Below are positions 24,845-33,990 of a DNA stretch of 64,000 bases, in pieces. The DNA is taken from positions 1 to 64,000 of the forward strand of contig NZ_JAJCIC010000013.1 of assembly GCF_020554865.1 (NCBI RefSeq), given 5' to 3'. This stretch comes from Lacrimispora sp. 210928-DFI.3.58 (lineage in GTDB: Bacteria; Bacillota; Clostridia; Lachnospirales; Lachnospiraceae). The position numbers and the translations under genes are program-made. Below the pieces are notes generated by a model. It worked only from the letters and a program-made list of their open reading frames with translations, had not been told where the DNA came from and made no database searches. Numbering within the stretch: position 1 is the first letter of the stretch; each line of letters starts with the position of its first letter.

Positions 24845-25495
24845 ATGGGATATTTTCCATTTTTTATGGAGATCGAAAATAAAAAATGTGTGATCGCAGG
24901 AGGAGGGACCGTAGCCTTTCGGAAGGTTACGGACCTTCTCCCTTTTGGCGCTGTCATGGATGTGATCGCGCCGGACATGGTGCCGGAGCTGGAGGCCCTG
25001 GCCTTAGCGCCTGAGACGGCAGGAAGGGTCTGTCTTATCCGGCGGCCTTTTCAGCCTATTGATATCGGGCAGGCGGATTTTGTAATCGCAGCTACCGGGG
25101 ATAAGGACTTAAACAGTTCTGTATCTGCATGGTGTAAGGAAAGGCGGATCCCTGTAAATGTGGTGGATGAGAAGGAACTCTGCACCTTCTTTTTCCCTTC
25201 GATCGTAAAGGACGGGCCTGTCACTGTTGGCATTTCCACAGGAGGAAACAGCCCTGTGCTTGCCTCCTATGCCAAAAAGCTGATAAAGGAAGCTCTCCCT
25301 TCCGGCTTTGGGGAGTTGGCATGGAAGCTTGGAGCATTGAGAGAGCGGGTAAAGGAGGCATTCCCACAGTCATCCGGAGTGCGGGCGGACCTCTTTCACA
25401 GCCTGGCAGAGAAGGGGCTGGAAAATAACTGCTGCCTGACAGATGAGATGGCGGAGGATATGATAAAAGAGAGATTGGAGAACAGACATGGGTGA
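24845..25495 (+). CDS. Precorrin-2 dehydrogenase (siroheme synthase N-terminal type)
   Basis: The start GYFPFFMEIENKKCVIAGGGTVAFRKV matches the CysG N-terminal/Met8/SirC fold, with GGG as the NAD-binding loop. The enzyme oxidises precorrin-2 to sirohydrochlorin. STGGNSPVLASYAKK is also conserved. The ATG at 24845 has GGGAGG upstream, giving 216 residues. It overlaps hemC by 8 bases. In CysG the same module also carries ferrochelatase activity; whether this one does is not clear, and no separate chelatase gene is seen here. Confidence 0.9.
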   Translation: MGYFPFFMEIENKKCVIAGGGTVAFRKVTDLLPFGAVMDVIAPDMVPELEALALAPETAGRVCLIRRPFQPIDIGQADFVIAATGDKDLNSSVSAWCKERRIPVNVVDEKELCTFFFPSIVKDGPVTVGISTGGNSPVLASYAKKLIKEALPSGFGELAWKLGALRERVKEAFPQSSGVRADLFHSLAEKGLENNCCLTDEMAEDMIKERLENRHG

Positions 25496-26417
25496 TATCA
25501 TCCGTATTGGCACCAGAAAGAGCATATTGGCAATGGAGCAGACGCGGCTCATTGCAGAGCTGATCAAGGAGACGTATCCTGATATCCAGGTGGAATATGT
25601 CACCAGGGATACTCTGGGAGACCGGATACTGGATCACCCCCTCCAGTCCTTTGGAGGAAAGGGTGTCTTTGTCTCTGAGTTTGAACAGGCCATTGCCGGA
25701 GACGTTATGGAGCTGGCAGTCCACAGCGCAAAGGACCTCCCCATGGAGTTGGCAGAAGGCCTTACCATAGCGGCTGTATCAGAGCGGGAGGACCCCAGGG
25801 ATGTGCTTGTAACAAGGAAGGGAGTCTGTCAAAGGGAGCTGGAGCATTTTACCATAGGCACCTCAAGCCTGCGCCGCCAGCTTCAGATCGGGCTTTTATG
25901 GGAGGAGCTGTGGCCTGATCTTCATGGAAGCGCAGGAAAAACACCTGCACTTTCCTGTGCCGATCTGCGGGGAAATGTCCACACCCGCCTTCAAAAGCTG
26001 GAGGATGGAATGTTTCACGGGATCATTCTGGCAGCAGCCGGCTTAAAGCGCCTGGGGATAAGGTCTGACGGCAGGTATGATTTCCATTTTCTTCCAGCAG
26101 ACCGTTTTATACCGGCAGGTGGACAGGGGATCATGGCTGTGGAGGGAAAGGAAGGCAGCATGGCCAGCCTTCTCTGCAAAGCCATTGACCACCAAGAAGC
26201 CCGCATGTGCCTGGAGCTGGAGCGCAGTGTGCTGAAAGGACTTATGGCTGGCTGCCATGAGCCTGTGGGTATTTATTCCCGGATCTGCAAAGACCGGATC
26301 GAGGTGTGGGGAGTGAACCGCAGGAATGGAAGGCTGCGTCAGATCCATCTGACAGGAGAAAACACGGACACAGAGAGAGGCCGTCTTGTGAGAGAGGCTG
26401 TGAAAGGATTGAGATAG
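25488..26417 (+). CDS. hemC: Porphobilinogen deaminase (hydroxymethylbilane synthase)
   Basis: HemC joins four porphobilinogens into hydroxymethylbilane. Visible are the N-terminal IRIGTRKSILAMEQT, SAKDLP in the active site, GTSSLRRQLQ and the dipyrromethane-cofactor cysteine in MAGCHEPVGIYS. The length of 309 residues is normal. It overlaps the upstream dehydrogenase by 8 bases and is followed 2 bases later by cobA-hemD, so the three are translated as a unit. Confidence 0.94.
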   Translation: MGDIIRIGTRKSILAMEQTRLIAELIKETYPDIQVEYVTRDTLGDRILDHPLQSFGGKGVFVSEFEQAIAGDVMELAVHSAKDLPMELAEGLTIAAVSEREDPRDVLVTRKGVCQRELEHFTIGTSSLRRQLQIGLLWEELWPDLHGSAGKTPALSCADLRGNVHTRLQKLEDGMFHGIILAAAGLKRLGIRSDGRYDFHFLPADRFIPAGGQGIMAVEGKEGSMASLLCKAIDHQEARMCLELERSVLKGLMAGCHEPVGIYSRICKDRIEVWGVNRRNGRLRQIHLTGENTDTERGRLVREAVKGLR

Positions 26418-26419
26418 CA

Positions 26420-27970
26420 ATGAAACATCAGGGAATGGTTTATCTGGTGGGAGCAGGCCCCGGCGCATGGGGGCTTATGACAATAAAGGGGCTTAAGCTG
26501 CTTGAGAGCTGCGATGCGGTTGTCTATGACCATCTGGCCTCCCACCATTTTCTATCCTGCTTAAAGCCCGGCTGCAGGAAGGTCTATGTAGGAAAGCAGG
26601 CTGGCCGCCACTCTATGAGCCAGGAAGAGATCAGCGGGCTGCTTGTCCGTCTGGCGAAGGAGGGGCTTACGGTAGTCCGTCTGAAAGGCGGAGATCCCTT
26701 TGTGTTCGGAAGGGGCGGGGAGGAGATCCTGGCTCTGGAGGAAAATGAGATCCCCTGGGAGATCGTGCCCGGTGTCACCTCTGCGGTGGCCGTGCCTGAG
26801 CTGGCTGGTATCCCTGTCACCCACAGAGGAGTCAGCCGCAGCTTTCATGTGATCACAGGCCATACCATGGGAGGAGAGGGGGCCACTCCGGATATGAGGC
26901 CTTATGCTGCACTCTCAGGAACGCTAGTATTTCTCATGGGCTTTGGGCAGCTTTCGTCAATCGCAGCAGGGCTTATTGCGGGCGGAAAGAGCCCCGATAC
27001 TCCGGCGGCTGTTATTGAAAACGGAAGTCTTCCAAACCAGCGAGTCCTCAGAGCGCCTTTAGGCTCCTTGGCCGGGGAGGCCATAAGGGCCGGTCTCGGT
27101 ACGCCTGCCATTATCGTAGTAGGTGAGGTGGCTGCCTTTGAGCTATGCCCCAAGGGGGCCCTTCCGCTGTCAGGCACCACCATAGGGATCACAGGTACTC
27201 CCTCCTTTGCCGCCCGTCTGCGGCAGGCCCTGGAGAGAGAGGGGGCTGATGTCAGAAATGTCCTGGAAATGAAGGTGATCCCCTACGAGAGCTCCGATGA
27301 GGTACAGAGGGCATACCGGGATCTGGAGGGCTACACCTGGCTGGTACTCACCAGTGCCAACGGTGTCCAGTGCTTTTTTGAGGGCTTGTACCGCTCAGGA
27401 CGTGACTTCCGGGCAGTGGGCCATCTGAAATTTGCGGTGATTGGTAAGGGAACAGCCGGAGAATTGGAAAAATATGGCTTCCGTCCTGACTTTATACCGG
27501 AGTCCTACTGTGCCCGAAGCCTGGGAGAGGGACTGGTAAAGCTCCTTGGCAAAGAAGATAAGGTGCTGCTGGCAAGAGCCGCCATGGCCTCTAAGGAGCT
27601 TCCGGCCGTCCTCTCAGAGGCTGGCATTGCCTGGGAGGATGTCCCCCTTTACGATGTGATGCCGGAGCGCAGAGAGCCGGAGGGAGAGACAGGGGCTCTT
27701 CCTGCGCCACTTGATTATCTGGTTTTTGCAAGTGCCTCAGGCGTCAGAGGCTTTTTCGGGGCAATGGAGAGCAGATTGGCAAGCTTTGGCGGCACAAGGA
27801 GAAAGCCGCGGCTGGCCTGCATTGGAGATATCACTGCCAAAGCATTGGGAGAGCATGGACAGCATGCGGATGTGGTTGCTTCTTCCTATGATATCGATGG
27901 CATTGTCCGTTCCTTGGAGGAGGATGTCAGCTTAAGAAACGAAAGTATGACTCATTTGGATATAACTTGA
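26420..27970 (+). CDS. Fused uroporphyrinogen-III methyltransferase and synthase (CobA-HemD)
   Basis: Residues 1 to about 240 are the SAM-dependent methyltransferase: VYLVGAGPGAWGLMTIKGL, VVRLKGGDPFVFGRGGEE and GIPVTHRGVS. Residues about 250-516 are HemD, which closes hydroxymethylbilane to uroporphyrinogen III (LVLTSANGVQCFFEGL and LVFASASGVRGFFG are its paired motifs). Thus one protein makes uroporphyrinogen III and methylates it to precorrin-2. The ATG at 26420 has GAAAGGA upstream. CobA-HemD fusions are common in Clostridia. The product serves siroheme (see the reductase at 38.2 kb) or cobalamin. Confidence 0.93.
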   Translation: MKHQGMVYLVGAGPGAWGLMTIKGLKLLESCDAVVYDHLASHHFLSCLKPGCRKVYVGKQAGRHSMSQEEISGLLVRLAKEGLTVVRLKGGDPFVFGRGGEEILALEENEIPWEIVPGVTSAVAVPELAGIPVTHRGVSRSFHVITGHTMGGEGATPDMRPYAALSGTLVFLMGFGQLSSIAAGLIAGGKSPDTPAAVIENGSLPNQRVLRAPLGSLAGEAIRAGLGTPAIIVVGEVAAFELCPKGALPLSGTTIGITGTPSFAARLRQALEREGADVRNVLEMKVIPYESSDEVQRAYRDLEGYTWLVLTSANGVQCFFEGLYRSGRDFRAVGHLKFAVIGKGTAGELEKYGFRPDFIPESYCARSLGEGLVKLLGKEDKVLLARAAMASKELPAVLSEAGIAWEDVPLYDVMPERREPEGETGALPAPLDYLVFASASGVRGFFGAMESRLASFGGTRRKPRLACIGDITAKALGEHGQHADVVASSYDIDGIVRSLEEDVSLRNESMTHLDIT

Positions 27971-28058
27971 AGTTATAAAGAATATATAAATAAATCATAA
28001 AATAATCATAAACATATTGTTGCTTTCTTCTGTTTATAGTGGTAAACTTCAAAGAATC

Positions 28059-28107
28059 AAAGGCAGCGCTGGAAGGCACTGAAGGCAGTGCAGCCAGGCT
28101 GCCTTTT
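28059..28107 (+). terminator. Strong hairpin before cstA
   Basis: AAAGGCAGC (28059-28067) pairs with GCTGCCTTT (28098-28106), with TGG/CCA and GCACTG/CAGTGC inside. A short T-run follows. It may end the tetrapyrrole operon or act as an attenuator in the cstA leader. Confidence 0.65.
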
Positions 28108-28158
28108 GATATTGGGGGCTTTACGGAAATCACTTTATTACGTAAGGAGACGAGAGAT

Positions 28159-29832
28159 ATGAATGGTTTATTAATGATGCTGATCGCCATCGTGGTATTA
28201 GGCGGAGCCTATCTGATCTATGGCCGGTATCTGGAGAAAAAGTGGGGCATTGACCCTGAGGCGAAGACGCCGGCTTATGAGCTGGAGGATGGTGTTGACT
28301 ATGTTCCTGCAGATACTAATGTGGTATTTGGACACCAGTTTGCCTCCATTGCAGGAGCAGGCCCGATCAATGGTCCGATCCAGGCCGCCATGTTTGGCTG
28401 GCTTCCCGTTATGCTGTGGATCCTTCTGGGCGGCGTATTCTTCGGAGCAGTGCAGGACTTTTCTTCCATGTATGCTTCAGTAAAGAGCAAGGGACGTTCC
28501 ATTGGCTATATTATCGAGCTCTACATAGGAAAGCTGGGAAAGAGGCTCTTTCTCCTGTTTACCTGGCTGTTCTCCATCCTGGTAGTTGCTGCCTTTGCCG
28601 ATATCGTTGCCGGTACCTTTAATGGTTTTGACGCGGCAACCGGAGAGAAGATCGCTGCCAACGGAGCTGTGGCAACCACCTCTCTGTTATTCATCGTATT
28701 TGCAGTGGCCCTTGGCTTCTTCCTCAAGTACAGCAAATGCGGCAAGGCTGTCAATACAGCCGTCGCTGTCGTGCTCCTGGTGGTTGCAGTGGCATTGGGA
28801 CTTGCCTTCCCGGTATATGTTCCGCAGCATGCATGGCTGATCTTCGTATTTGTATACGTTATCATTGCCTGCGTTACCCCTGTATGGGCCCTGCTCCAGC
28901 CGCGTGACTATCTGAACAGCTACCTGCTCCTTGCCATGATCGCAGGTGCTGTTGTGGGAATCTGTGTATACAATCCGGCGATCAACCTGCCGTCCTTTAC
29001 ATCCTTTGTCTATACGGATGCAAAGGGAAATATTTCCTACCTGTTCCCAACACTGTTTGTTACCATCGCCTGCGGCGCTGTATCGGGCTTCCATTCCCTG
29101 GTATCCTCCGGTACTGCCAGCAAGCAGATCAAAAATGAGAAGAACATGCTGCCTGTATCCTTTGGCGCCATGCTGCTTGAGAGCCTTCTGGCCATCACTG
29201 CGCTGATCGCTGTCGGCGCTTTGGCTACCAGCGAGGGACTTCCCACCGGAACACCTCCTCAGGTGTTTGCCAAGGCCATTGCCATGTTCCTGACCACATT
29301 AGGACTTCCGGACTCCATCAGCTACACGCTGATCACACTGTCCATTTCCGCATTTGCACTCACAAGCCTTGACTCTGTGGCACGTGTGGGACGTATCGCC
29401 TTCCAGGAGTTCTTTACCAACGACGAGATCGCTCCTGAGAAGCAGGGTTCCCTGAACAAGGTACTTACAAACAAATACTTCTCCACCGTCCTGACCCTGG
29501 CTCTCTGCTACGCGCTGTCAAGGGCCGGATATGCAAGCATCTGGCCGCTGTTCGGCTCTGCCAACCAGCTGCTTTCTGCCCTGGCGCTCATTGCCTGCGC
29601 CGTATTCCTGAAGAGGACCCACAGGCAGGGGATCATGCTTTGGGGCCCCATGGCGATCATGCTGTGCGTAACCTTCACTGCCCTGGTATTAAAGATCCAG
29701 TCCCTGGTAACTGCTCTGTCTGCCCAGTTTGTATTCGGCAATGCCCTTCAGCTGGTATTTGCAGTCCTTCTTCTGATCTTAGGCTTTATTGTGGCATTTG
29801 AGGGGATCAGGAAGCTGATGGAAAAGAATTAA
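28159..29832 (+). CDS. cstA: CstA-family carbon starvation / pyruvate transporter
   Basis: This is a polytopic membrane protein of 557 residues. The conserved CstA segments are visible: NVVFGHQFASIAGAGPINGP near residue 55, LGGVFFGAVQDFSSMYAS, and ALTSLDSVARVGRIAFQEF toward the C-terminus. Family members import pyruvate or peptides under nutrient limitation. The ATG at 28159 with AAGGAG is chosen over the upstream in-frame start, which would translate the terminator hairpin. It has a single-gene layout, ending at a bidirectional terminator. Confidence 0.92.
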   Translation: MNGLLMMLIAIVVLGGAYLIYGRYLEKKWGIDPEAKTPAYELEDGVDYVPADTNVVFGHQFASIAGAGPINGPIQAAMFGWLPVMLWILLGGVFFGAVQDFSSMYASVKSKGRSIGYIIELYIGKLGKRLFLLFTWLFSILVVAAFADIVAGTFNGFDAATGEKIAANGAVATTSLLFIVFAVALGFFLKYSKCGKAVNTAVAVVLLVVAVALGLAFPVYVPQHAWLIFVFVYVIIACVTPVWALLQPRDYLNSYLLLAMIAGAVVGICVYNPAINLPSFTSFVYTDAKGNISYLFPTLFVTIACGAVSGFHSLVSSGTASKQIKNEKNMLPVSFGAMLLESLLAITALIAVGALATSEGLPTGTPPQVFAKAIAMFLTTLGLPDSISYTLITLSISAFALTSLDSVARVGRIAFQEFFTNDEIAPEKQGSLNKVLTNKYFSTVLTLALCYALSRAGYASIWPLFGSANQLLSALALIACAVFLKRTHRQGIMLWGPMAIMLCVTFTALVLKIQSLVTALSAQFVFGNALQLVFAVLLLILGFIVAFEGIRKLMEKN

Positions 29833-29863
29833 CCCCCATGTTCTAACCGTGCAAAATAAATGC

Positions 29864-29907
29864 AAAACGCAGGATGCTCTGTTTTGATCAGAGGTCCTGC
29901 GTTTTTG
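29864..29907. terminator. Bidirectional terminator between cstA and the MocR gene
   Basis: AAAACGCAGGA pairs with TCCTGCGTTTTT, with CTCTG/CAGAG inside. The A-run on one side and the T-run on the other let it serve both converging genes. Confidence 0.85.
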
Positions 29908-29948
29908 TTTAAGGAGCTTCTGCCAAGCAGCTTATATGCCAAAAGCCC

Positions 29949-31409
29949 TCAGAGTTCTTTTACGATCCTGGCAAGCTCTCCTGCGCCCTTCCTGAACTCC
30001 TCACAGGATACATAGGAATAGGAGAGCCGAAGGGAATTGCTTTTCTTAAAATCATAGATATCCCCTGGATTTAACAGGATATGGGCCCTTGCGGCTTTTT
30101 CAAAGAGTGCGTCCACAGATATTTCACGAAGAAAGGTCAGCCATATAAAAAAGCCGCCGGTGGGGATATTCCAGGAGGCAATGCCCTTAAAATGGGTTTC
30201 CAGGGAGGCCAGGGCATTGTCCCGGCGCCTGCGAAGCTCCCCTTTCAGATCAGCCAGATAGGCATCGTAGAATCCCCTTGAAAGAAACTCCGCAAATATC
30301 CACTGGGAAATGGAGCTGGCTCCATAGTCCATCTGCATTTTTACATCTCCCAGCCTCTGGACAATGGGCTCATCTGCAGCTACCCAGCCGATCCGAAGGC
30401 CTGGTGCCAAAGCCTTTGAGGCGCTTCCCAGATAGATCACATTTCCTGTTTTGTCCGATGCCTTTAAGGGCTTTAGGGGAGCATCGTCAAAGGAGAGCTC
30501 CTCATATGTGCCGTCCTCAATGATAGGAAGCCTGTTTGCGGCGCAGAAGCTTTTCAGCTCCTGTCTTCTTCTGTCCGTCATGGTGATCCCAGTAGGATTG
30601 TGGTTGGTGGGAATGGTATAGAGAACAGGGGAGCCGGAAGACCGTCCGGCCTTTAAACGCTGCTCCAGGGCAGGAATGGATATCCCCTGTTTGTCCATGG
30701 GAATGCCTGAAAGGCACATTCCCTCTGACTGGAATATGTGAAGGGATTTTAAGTAGGAGGGTGCCTCTGTAAAAATGGTGGAGCCTGTTTTTAACAGACA
30801 CACGGAGATCAGCTGCAGTGCCTGGAGGGAGCCGGAGGTGATCAGGATGGAGGAGGGCGGTACATGGATATCCAGGACCTTCATATGCTCAGAGATCGCC
30901 TGGCGGAGGGGAAGATGGCCTAAGGGCTCCAGATACCCCAGAGAATCGATGCGCCCCTTAAGGCCGGAAAGCGTCTCCTCCCAGAGCTTCTTTGGAAACA
31001 GGCGGGGATCCGGCTCCCCTGTGCCCAGACAGATCATGTCCGGGACAAATTCCAAATGGTTGATGGCCTGTATGGCAGCCTGGTTGGCCTGGAAATAGCC
31101 GGAGGATACGTACTGGTTCCAAGTGGAGGGAAGAAGAAGGGACCAGGTGTTGGAGGCGATCTGTGTTCCTGCACCATAGCTGCTTTTTAAGATACCATAG
31201 GAGGCAAGCTCCTCCAGTGCCGCCGTTATAGTGCTTCTATTGACGCCAAACATCCCCGCAAGTGTTCTCTGGGAGGGGAGGCGGCTTCCGATCGGCCATC
31301 TCCCTGAGGCTGCCTGTTCGCATATATAAGCAATGATCTGTTTATAGACCGGGATATTCTTGTTCCTGTCCGGCTTCCATTCAATGGTGATGGGGGTACT
31401 GCGCTTCAT
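29949..31409 (-). CDS. MocR-type regulator (GntR HTH plus aminotransferase domain)
   Basis: Residues about 15-85 are a GntR winged helix (QASGRWPIGSRLPSQRTLAG, then VNRSTITAALEELASYG). The rest is a class I aminotransferase fold with the PLP lysine in YLGSASKALAPGLRIGW. Such MocR proteins sense PLP or an amino compound and usually control a neighbouring gene. Here it is divergent from a LysE-type exporter with 174 bases between, so that exporter is the natural target. Its 486 residues are typical. Confidence 0.92.
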   Translation of the reverse strand: MKRSTPITIEWKPDRNKNIPVYKQIIAYICEQAASGRWPIGSRLPSQRTLAGMFGVNRSTITAALEELASYGILKSSYGAGTQIASNTWSLLLPSTWNQYVSSGYFQANQAAIQAINHLEFVPDMICLGTGEPDPRLFPKKLWEETLSGLKGRIDSLGYLEPLGHLPLRQAISEHMKVLDIHVPPSSILITSGSLQALQLISVCLLKTGSTIFTEAPSYLKSLHIFQSEGMCLSGIPMDKQGISIPALEQRLKAGRSSGSPVLYTIPTNHNPTGITMTDRRRQELKSFCAANRLPIIEDGTYEELSFDDAPLKPLKASDKTGNVIYLGSASKALAPGLRIGWVAADEPIVQRLGDVKMQMDYGASSISQWIFAEFLSRGFYDAYLADLKGELRRRRDNALASLETHFKGIASWNIPTGGFFIWLTFLREISVDALFEKAARAHILLNPGDIYDFKKSNSLRLSYSYVSCEEFRKGAGELARIVKEL

Positions 31410-31496
31410 TATGTCTGTCTTACCTGCCTTTTATAAGAGCGTTTTCAGGGTTAGGAGGACCAGGTTTGGCTGGGCCGGCATATGGCTTTTGGCTGG

Positions 31497-31524
31497 TTAC
31501 AAGCCTCCGTGATTCCTGTATAAT
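31497..31524 (+). promoter_or_regulatory. Promoter for the LysE-type exporter
   Basis: TTACAA (31497-31502) and TATAAT (31519-31524) are 16 bases apart, in the divergent region where the MocR protein would be expected to bind. Confidence 0.65.
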
Positions 31525-31583
31525 GCAGATATCATAGCATAAGATTGGCTGGTATGCCAGCTGTTTTAAGGAGGAAATATGGA

Positions 31584-32204
31584 ATGACGTACTACCTGCA
31601 GGGACTTACCATGGGGCTTGCCTATGTGGCTCCCATTGGAGTTCAAAATTTATTTGTCATCAATTCTGCTTTGAGCCAGAAGCGCTCCAGGGCAGTTCTC
31701 ACAGCGCTCATTGTCATTTTTTTTGATGTCACCCTGGGGCTGGCCTGCTTCTTCGGCATAGGGGCATTGATGGAGCGTTTCCAGTGGCTTCAGATGGCGG
31801 TCCTTTTGGCAGGAAGCCTGGTGGTGCTCTATATCGGCTTTGGCCTGCTGCGCTCAAAGGAGGTGGAACTTTCCAGGACAGAGGAGAACACCTCCCTGGG
31901 CAGGACAGCGGCCTCTGCCTGCATTGTCACCTGGTTTAATCCTCAGGCCATTATAGACGGAACCATGATGCTGGGAGCCTTCCGTGCATCCTTCCCGCCC
32001 TCAAAGGCCTTTCCGTTTATCGCAGGAGTGGCCTCTGCCTCCTGCCTGTGGTTCATGGGCCTTACTCTGGTCATTTCCATCTTCCGCAGTCATTTCCGGC
32101 CCTCCATCCTCAGAAAGCTGAATATTGCCTGCGGGCTTGTGATCCTGTTTTATGGAGCAAAGCTGTTTCTCCATTTTGTCTCTATGGCAATAGAATTGAA
32201 GTGA
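31584..32204 (+). CDS. LysE/ArgO-family amino acid exporter
   Basis: This 206-residue protein has about six membrane helices. The N-terminus GLTMGLAYVAPIGVQNLFVIN has the conserved proline/glycine of LysE transporters, and TWFNPQAIIDGTMMLG is the second repeat signature. These export basic or other amino acids. I use the ATG at 31584 (AGGAGG 10 bases upstream); the nearer ATG at 31578 runs straight into a stop. The divergent MocR gene is the likely regulator. A long hairpin repeat begins 6 bases after its stop. Confidence 0.88.
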   Translation: MTYYLQGLTMGLAYVAPIGVQNLFVINSALSQKRSRAVLTALIVIFFDVTLGLACFFGIGALMERFQWLQMAVLLAGSLVVLYIGFGLLRSKEVELSRTEENTSLGRTAASACIVTWFNPQAIIDGTMMLGAFRASFPPSKAFPFIAGVASASCLWFMGLTLVISIFRSHFRPSILRKLNIACGLVILFYGAKLFLHFVSMAIELK

Positions 32205-32210
32205 ATGGAG

Positions 32211-32447
32211 CTCCCGCATTTTGTATCGCGGCTGACAGGGGGATGTCCGGTTGCTCCGGTTTCGGACATAAGAAGCACTAAGACACCTGATTTTTCCTAA
32301 AAGCCAGAGCAGCATCAACGCAATTCGCTGCGCTCAAACAATCATTGATGCTGCTTTGAACGGAAAAACCAGCTGTCTAAGTGCTTCTAATGCCCTGCAA
32401 AGTCGCACCGGACATCCCCCTGTCAGCCGCGATACAAAATGCGGGAG
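32211..32447. repeat. Long hairpin repeat, copy 1
   Basis: A perfect 41-base inverted repeat (32211-32251 with 32407-32447) encloses a core of about 155 bases. Inside the core, AGAAGCACTAAGACA pairs with TGTCTAAGTGCTTCT (one mismatch), and GCAGCATCAA with TTGATGCTGC around a CGCTGCGCTCAAAC loop. A second copy at 48911-49148 has the same core but different arms, with paired changes. No protein is supported inside. It lies between the LysE gene and jetA. Confidence 0.88.
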
Positions 32448-32541
32448 TTCAAGAGAAAATGGAAGATTGCCATCCGCCCTCTTTCCTGCTATAATGATAC
32501 GGATAACCGCTTTCAAACAAGGAGATTTCCGGAGGCAAGGA

Positions 32542-33990
32542 ATGATATTAATGAATGAGATACCGGACCGGTTCTGGAGCCTTTTCCGCTCCATCAACCG
32601 GTCCACTTACATAGGCGCACTGTTAAAGATCAACGAAGAATATGAGTACAGCAACTACTTTCTCAGCAGAGAGATGTGCATCCAGCTGCTGGCAGAATAT
32701 TTCCGGGACCAGCAGTGCGTCATCTGGCAGGAGGACAGCGAGGAGGAGGGCGATTCCTTAGAGCCCCCTGCCACAAGAGTGTTAAACTGGCTCTTAAAAA
32801 CAGGCTGGCTCCGGAAGGTGGACGATTATTCTGCCATGACGGTCAATATTGTGATCCCTGACTATGCAGCCGTGATGATCGAGGCCTTTGGAAGGCTTTT
32901 GGGGGAGGATGAGAACGAGGCCCAGATCTATATTCAGAACGTCTATGCCATTTTATTTTCCCTGAAAAATGATCCCAGAGCAGGGGTCGGACTCCTCAAT
33001 ACGGCGCTGATAAACACCAAAAAGCTGAACAAATCCCTGCAGGATATGCTGCACAACATGGATAAATTTTTCACAAGTCTTTTGGAGCAGGAGAGCTACA
33101 GCGATCTGCTGAGGGATCATTTGGAGGGCTATGTGGAGGAGATCGTCAACCGGAAATACCATATTCTGAAAACCTCGGATAATTTTTATCTCTACAAAAC
33201 CGATATCAAAGCCTGGATCGCCGCCATGAGGGAGGATGGCCGGTGGATCGAGCGTATATGTGCAGGAGCTGATCCTGGTGCCTCTGCCAGTATTTCCGGG
33301 ATCACTTCGTCTCCGGCGGTCTCCGGCACCCGTAAGCGCACTGTCACTCCTGCGGATATCCTTGAAAAGCTGGACCAGCTGGAGCGGGGCTTTGAGGACA
33401 TCGAACACCGCCTTGCCAATATGGACAGGGAGCACACCCGCTATGTCCGCGGCACAGTGACCAGGCTGGGGTACCTATTGAACCGGGAGGACAACACAAA
33501 GGGCCTTGTGATCCAGCTGCTCAATCACCTTTCCCAGTCTGAAGACCAGGAAAAGGATATCCGGGAAACAGGCCTGCGGATGAATCTTTCCCGCACCTCC
33601 ATTTTGTCAGAAAGATCCCTTTATAAGCGCAGAAGGACAAAGGCTGCCTTCACGGAGAAGCTGCAGGATGAGGAGGAGACGCCTGAGCTCACCGCAGAGC
33701 AGATCCTGGATCTGAACAAGGTGAAAAACCGCTACAGCCCGGCAGAGATCGAGGCATTCGTAGAAAGCCGCATGACAGGCGGGCAGATGAGAGTGGATGA
33801 GACTACCATAAACTCAGATGAAGAATTTGAAAAGTTGATCCTGGCCTACGACTATTCTACCAGGAAGAAGAGCCCCTTTGTGACCGATGAGTCTGCCCCG
33901 CCCATGATCCAGAACGGCCCTTATCGTTATCCGGGCTTTACCTTTACCGACATCTCACAAAGGAGGAAGAAAAATGTCCCAGGAGAATGA
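32542..33990 (+). CDS. jetA: JetA-like (MksF-like, DUF5716) protein of a Wadjet-type condensin
   Basis: This 482-residue soluble protein starts at ATG 32542 with GGAGG 6 bases upstream; the longer in-frame start would lie inside the hairpin repeat. It is helical, with an N-terminal winged-helix-like part (FWSLFRSINRSTYIGALLKI) and a coiled region near LDQLERGFEDIEHRLANMDRE. The size, and its place directly before a DUF4194 gene and a large SMC-like ATPase, mark it as the kleisin-like JetA/MksF of Wadjet/MksBEF systems. It overlaps the next gene by 17 bases. Assignment rests mostly on context and length. Confidence 0.8.
   Translation: MILMNEIPDRFWSLFRSINRSTYIGALLKINEEYEYSNYFLSREMCIQLLAEYFRDQQCVIWQEDSEEEGDSLEPPATRVLNWLLKTGWLRKVDDYSAMTVNIVIPDYAAVMIEAFGRLLGEDENEAQIYIQNVYAILFSLKNDPRAGVGLLNTALINTKKLNKSLQDMLHNMDKFFTSLLEQESYSDLLRDHLEGYVEEIVNRKYHILKTSDNFYLYKTDIKAWIAAMREDGRWIERICAGADPGASASISGITSSPAVSGTRKRTVTPADILEKLDQLERGFEDIEHRLANMDREHTRYVRGTVTRLGYLLNREDNTKGLVIQLLNHLSQSEDQEKDIRETGLRMNLSRTSILSERSLYKRRRTKAAFTEKLQDEEETPELTAEQILDLNKVKNRYSPAEIEAFVESRMTGGQMRVDETTINSDEEFEKLILAYDYSTRKKSPFVTDESAPPMIQNGPYRYPGFTFTDISQRRKKNVPGE

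Noticed and set aside
32356..32541. Extended N-terminus of JetA into the hairpin repeat
   Set aside because: The residues would be coded by the repeat core and right arm; GGAGG before the ATG at 32542 supports the shorter protein. The same core in copy 2 also gives a spurious 62-residue ORF at 48976-49164.
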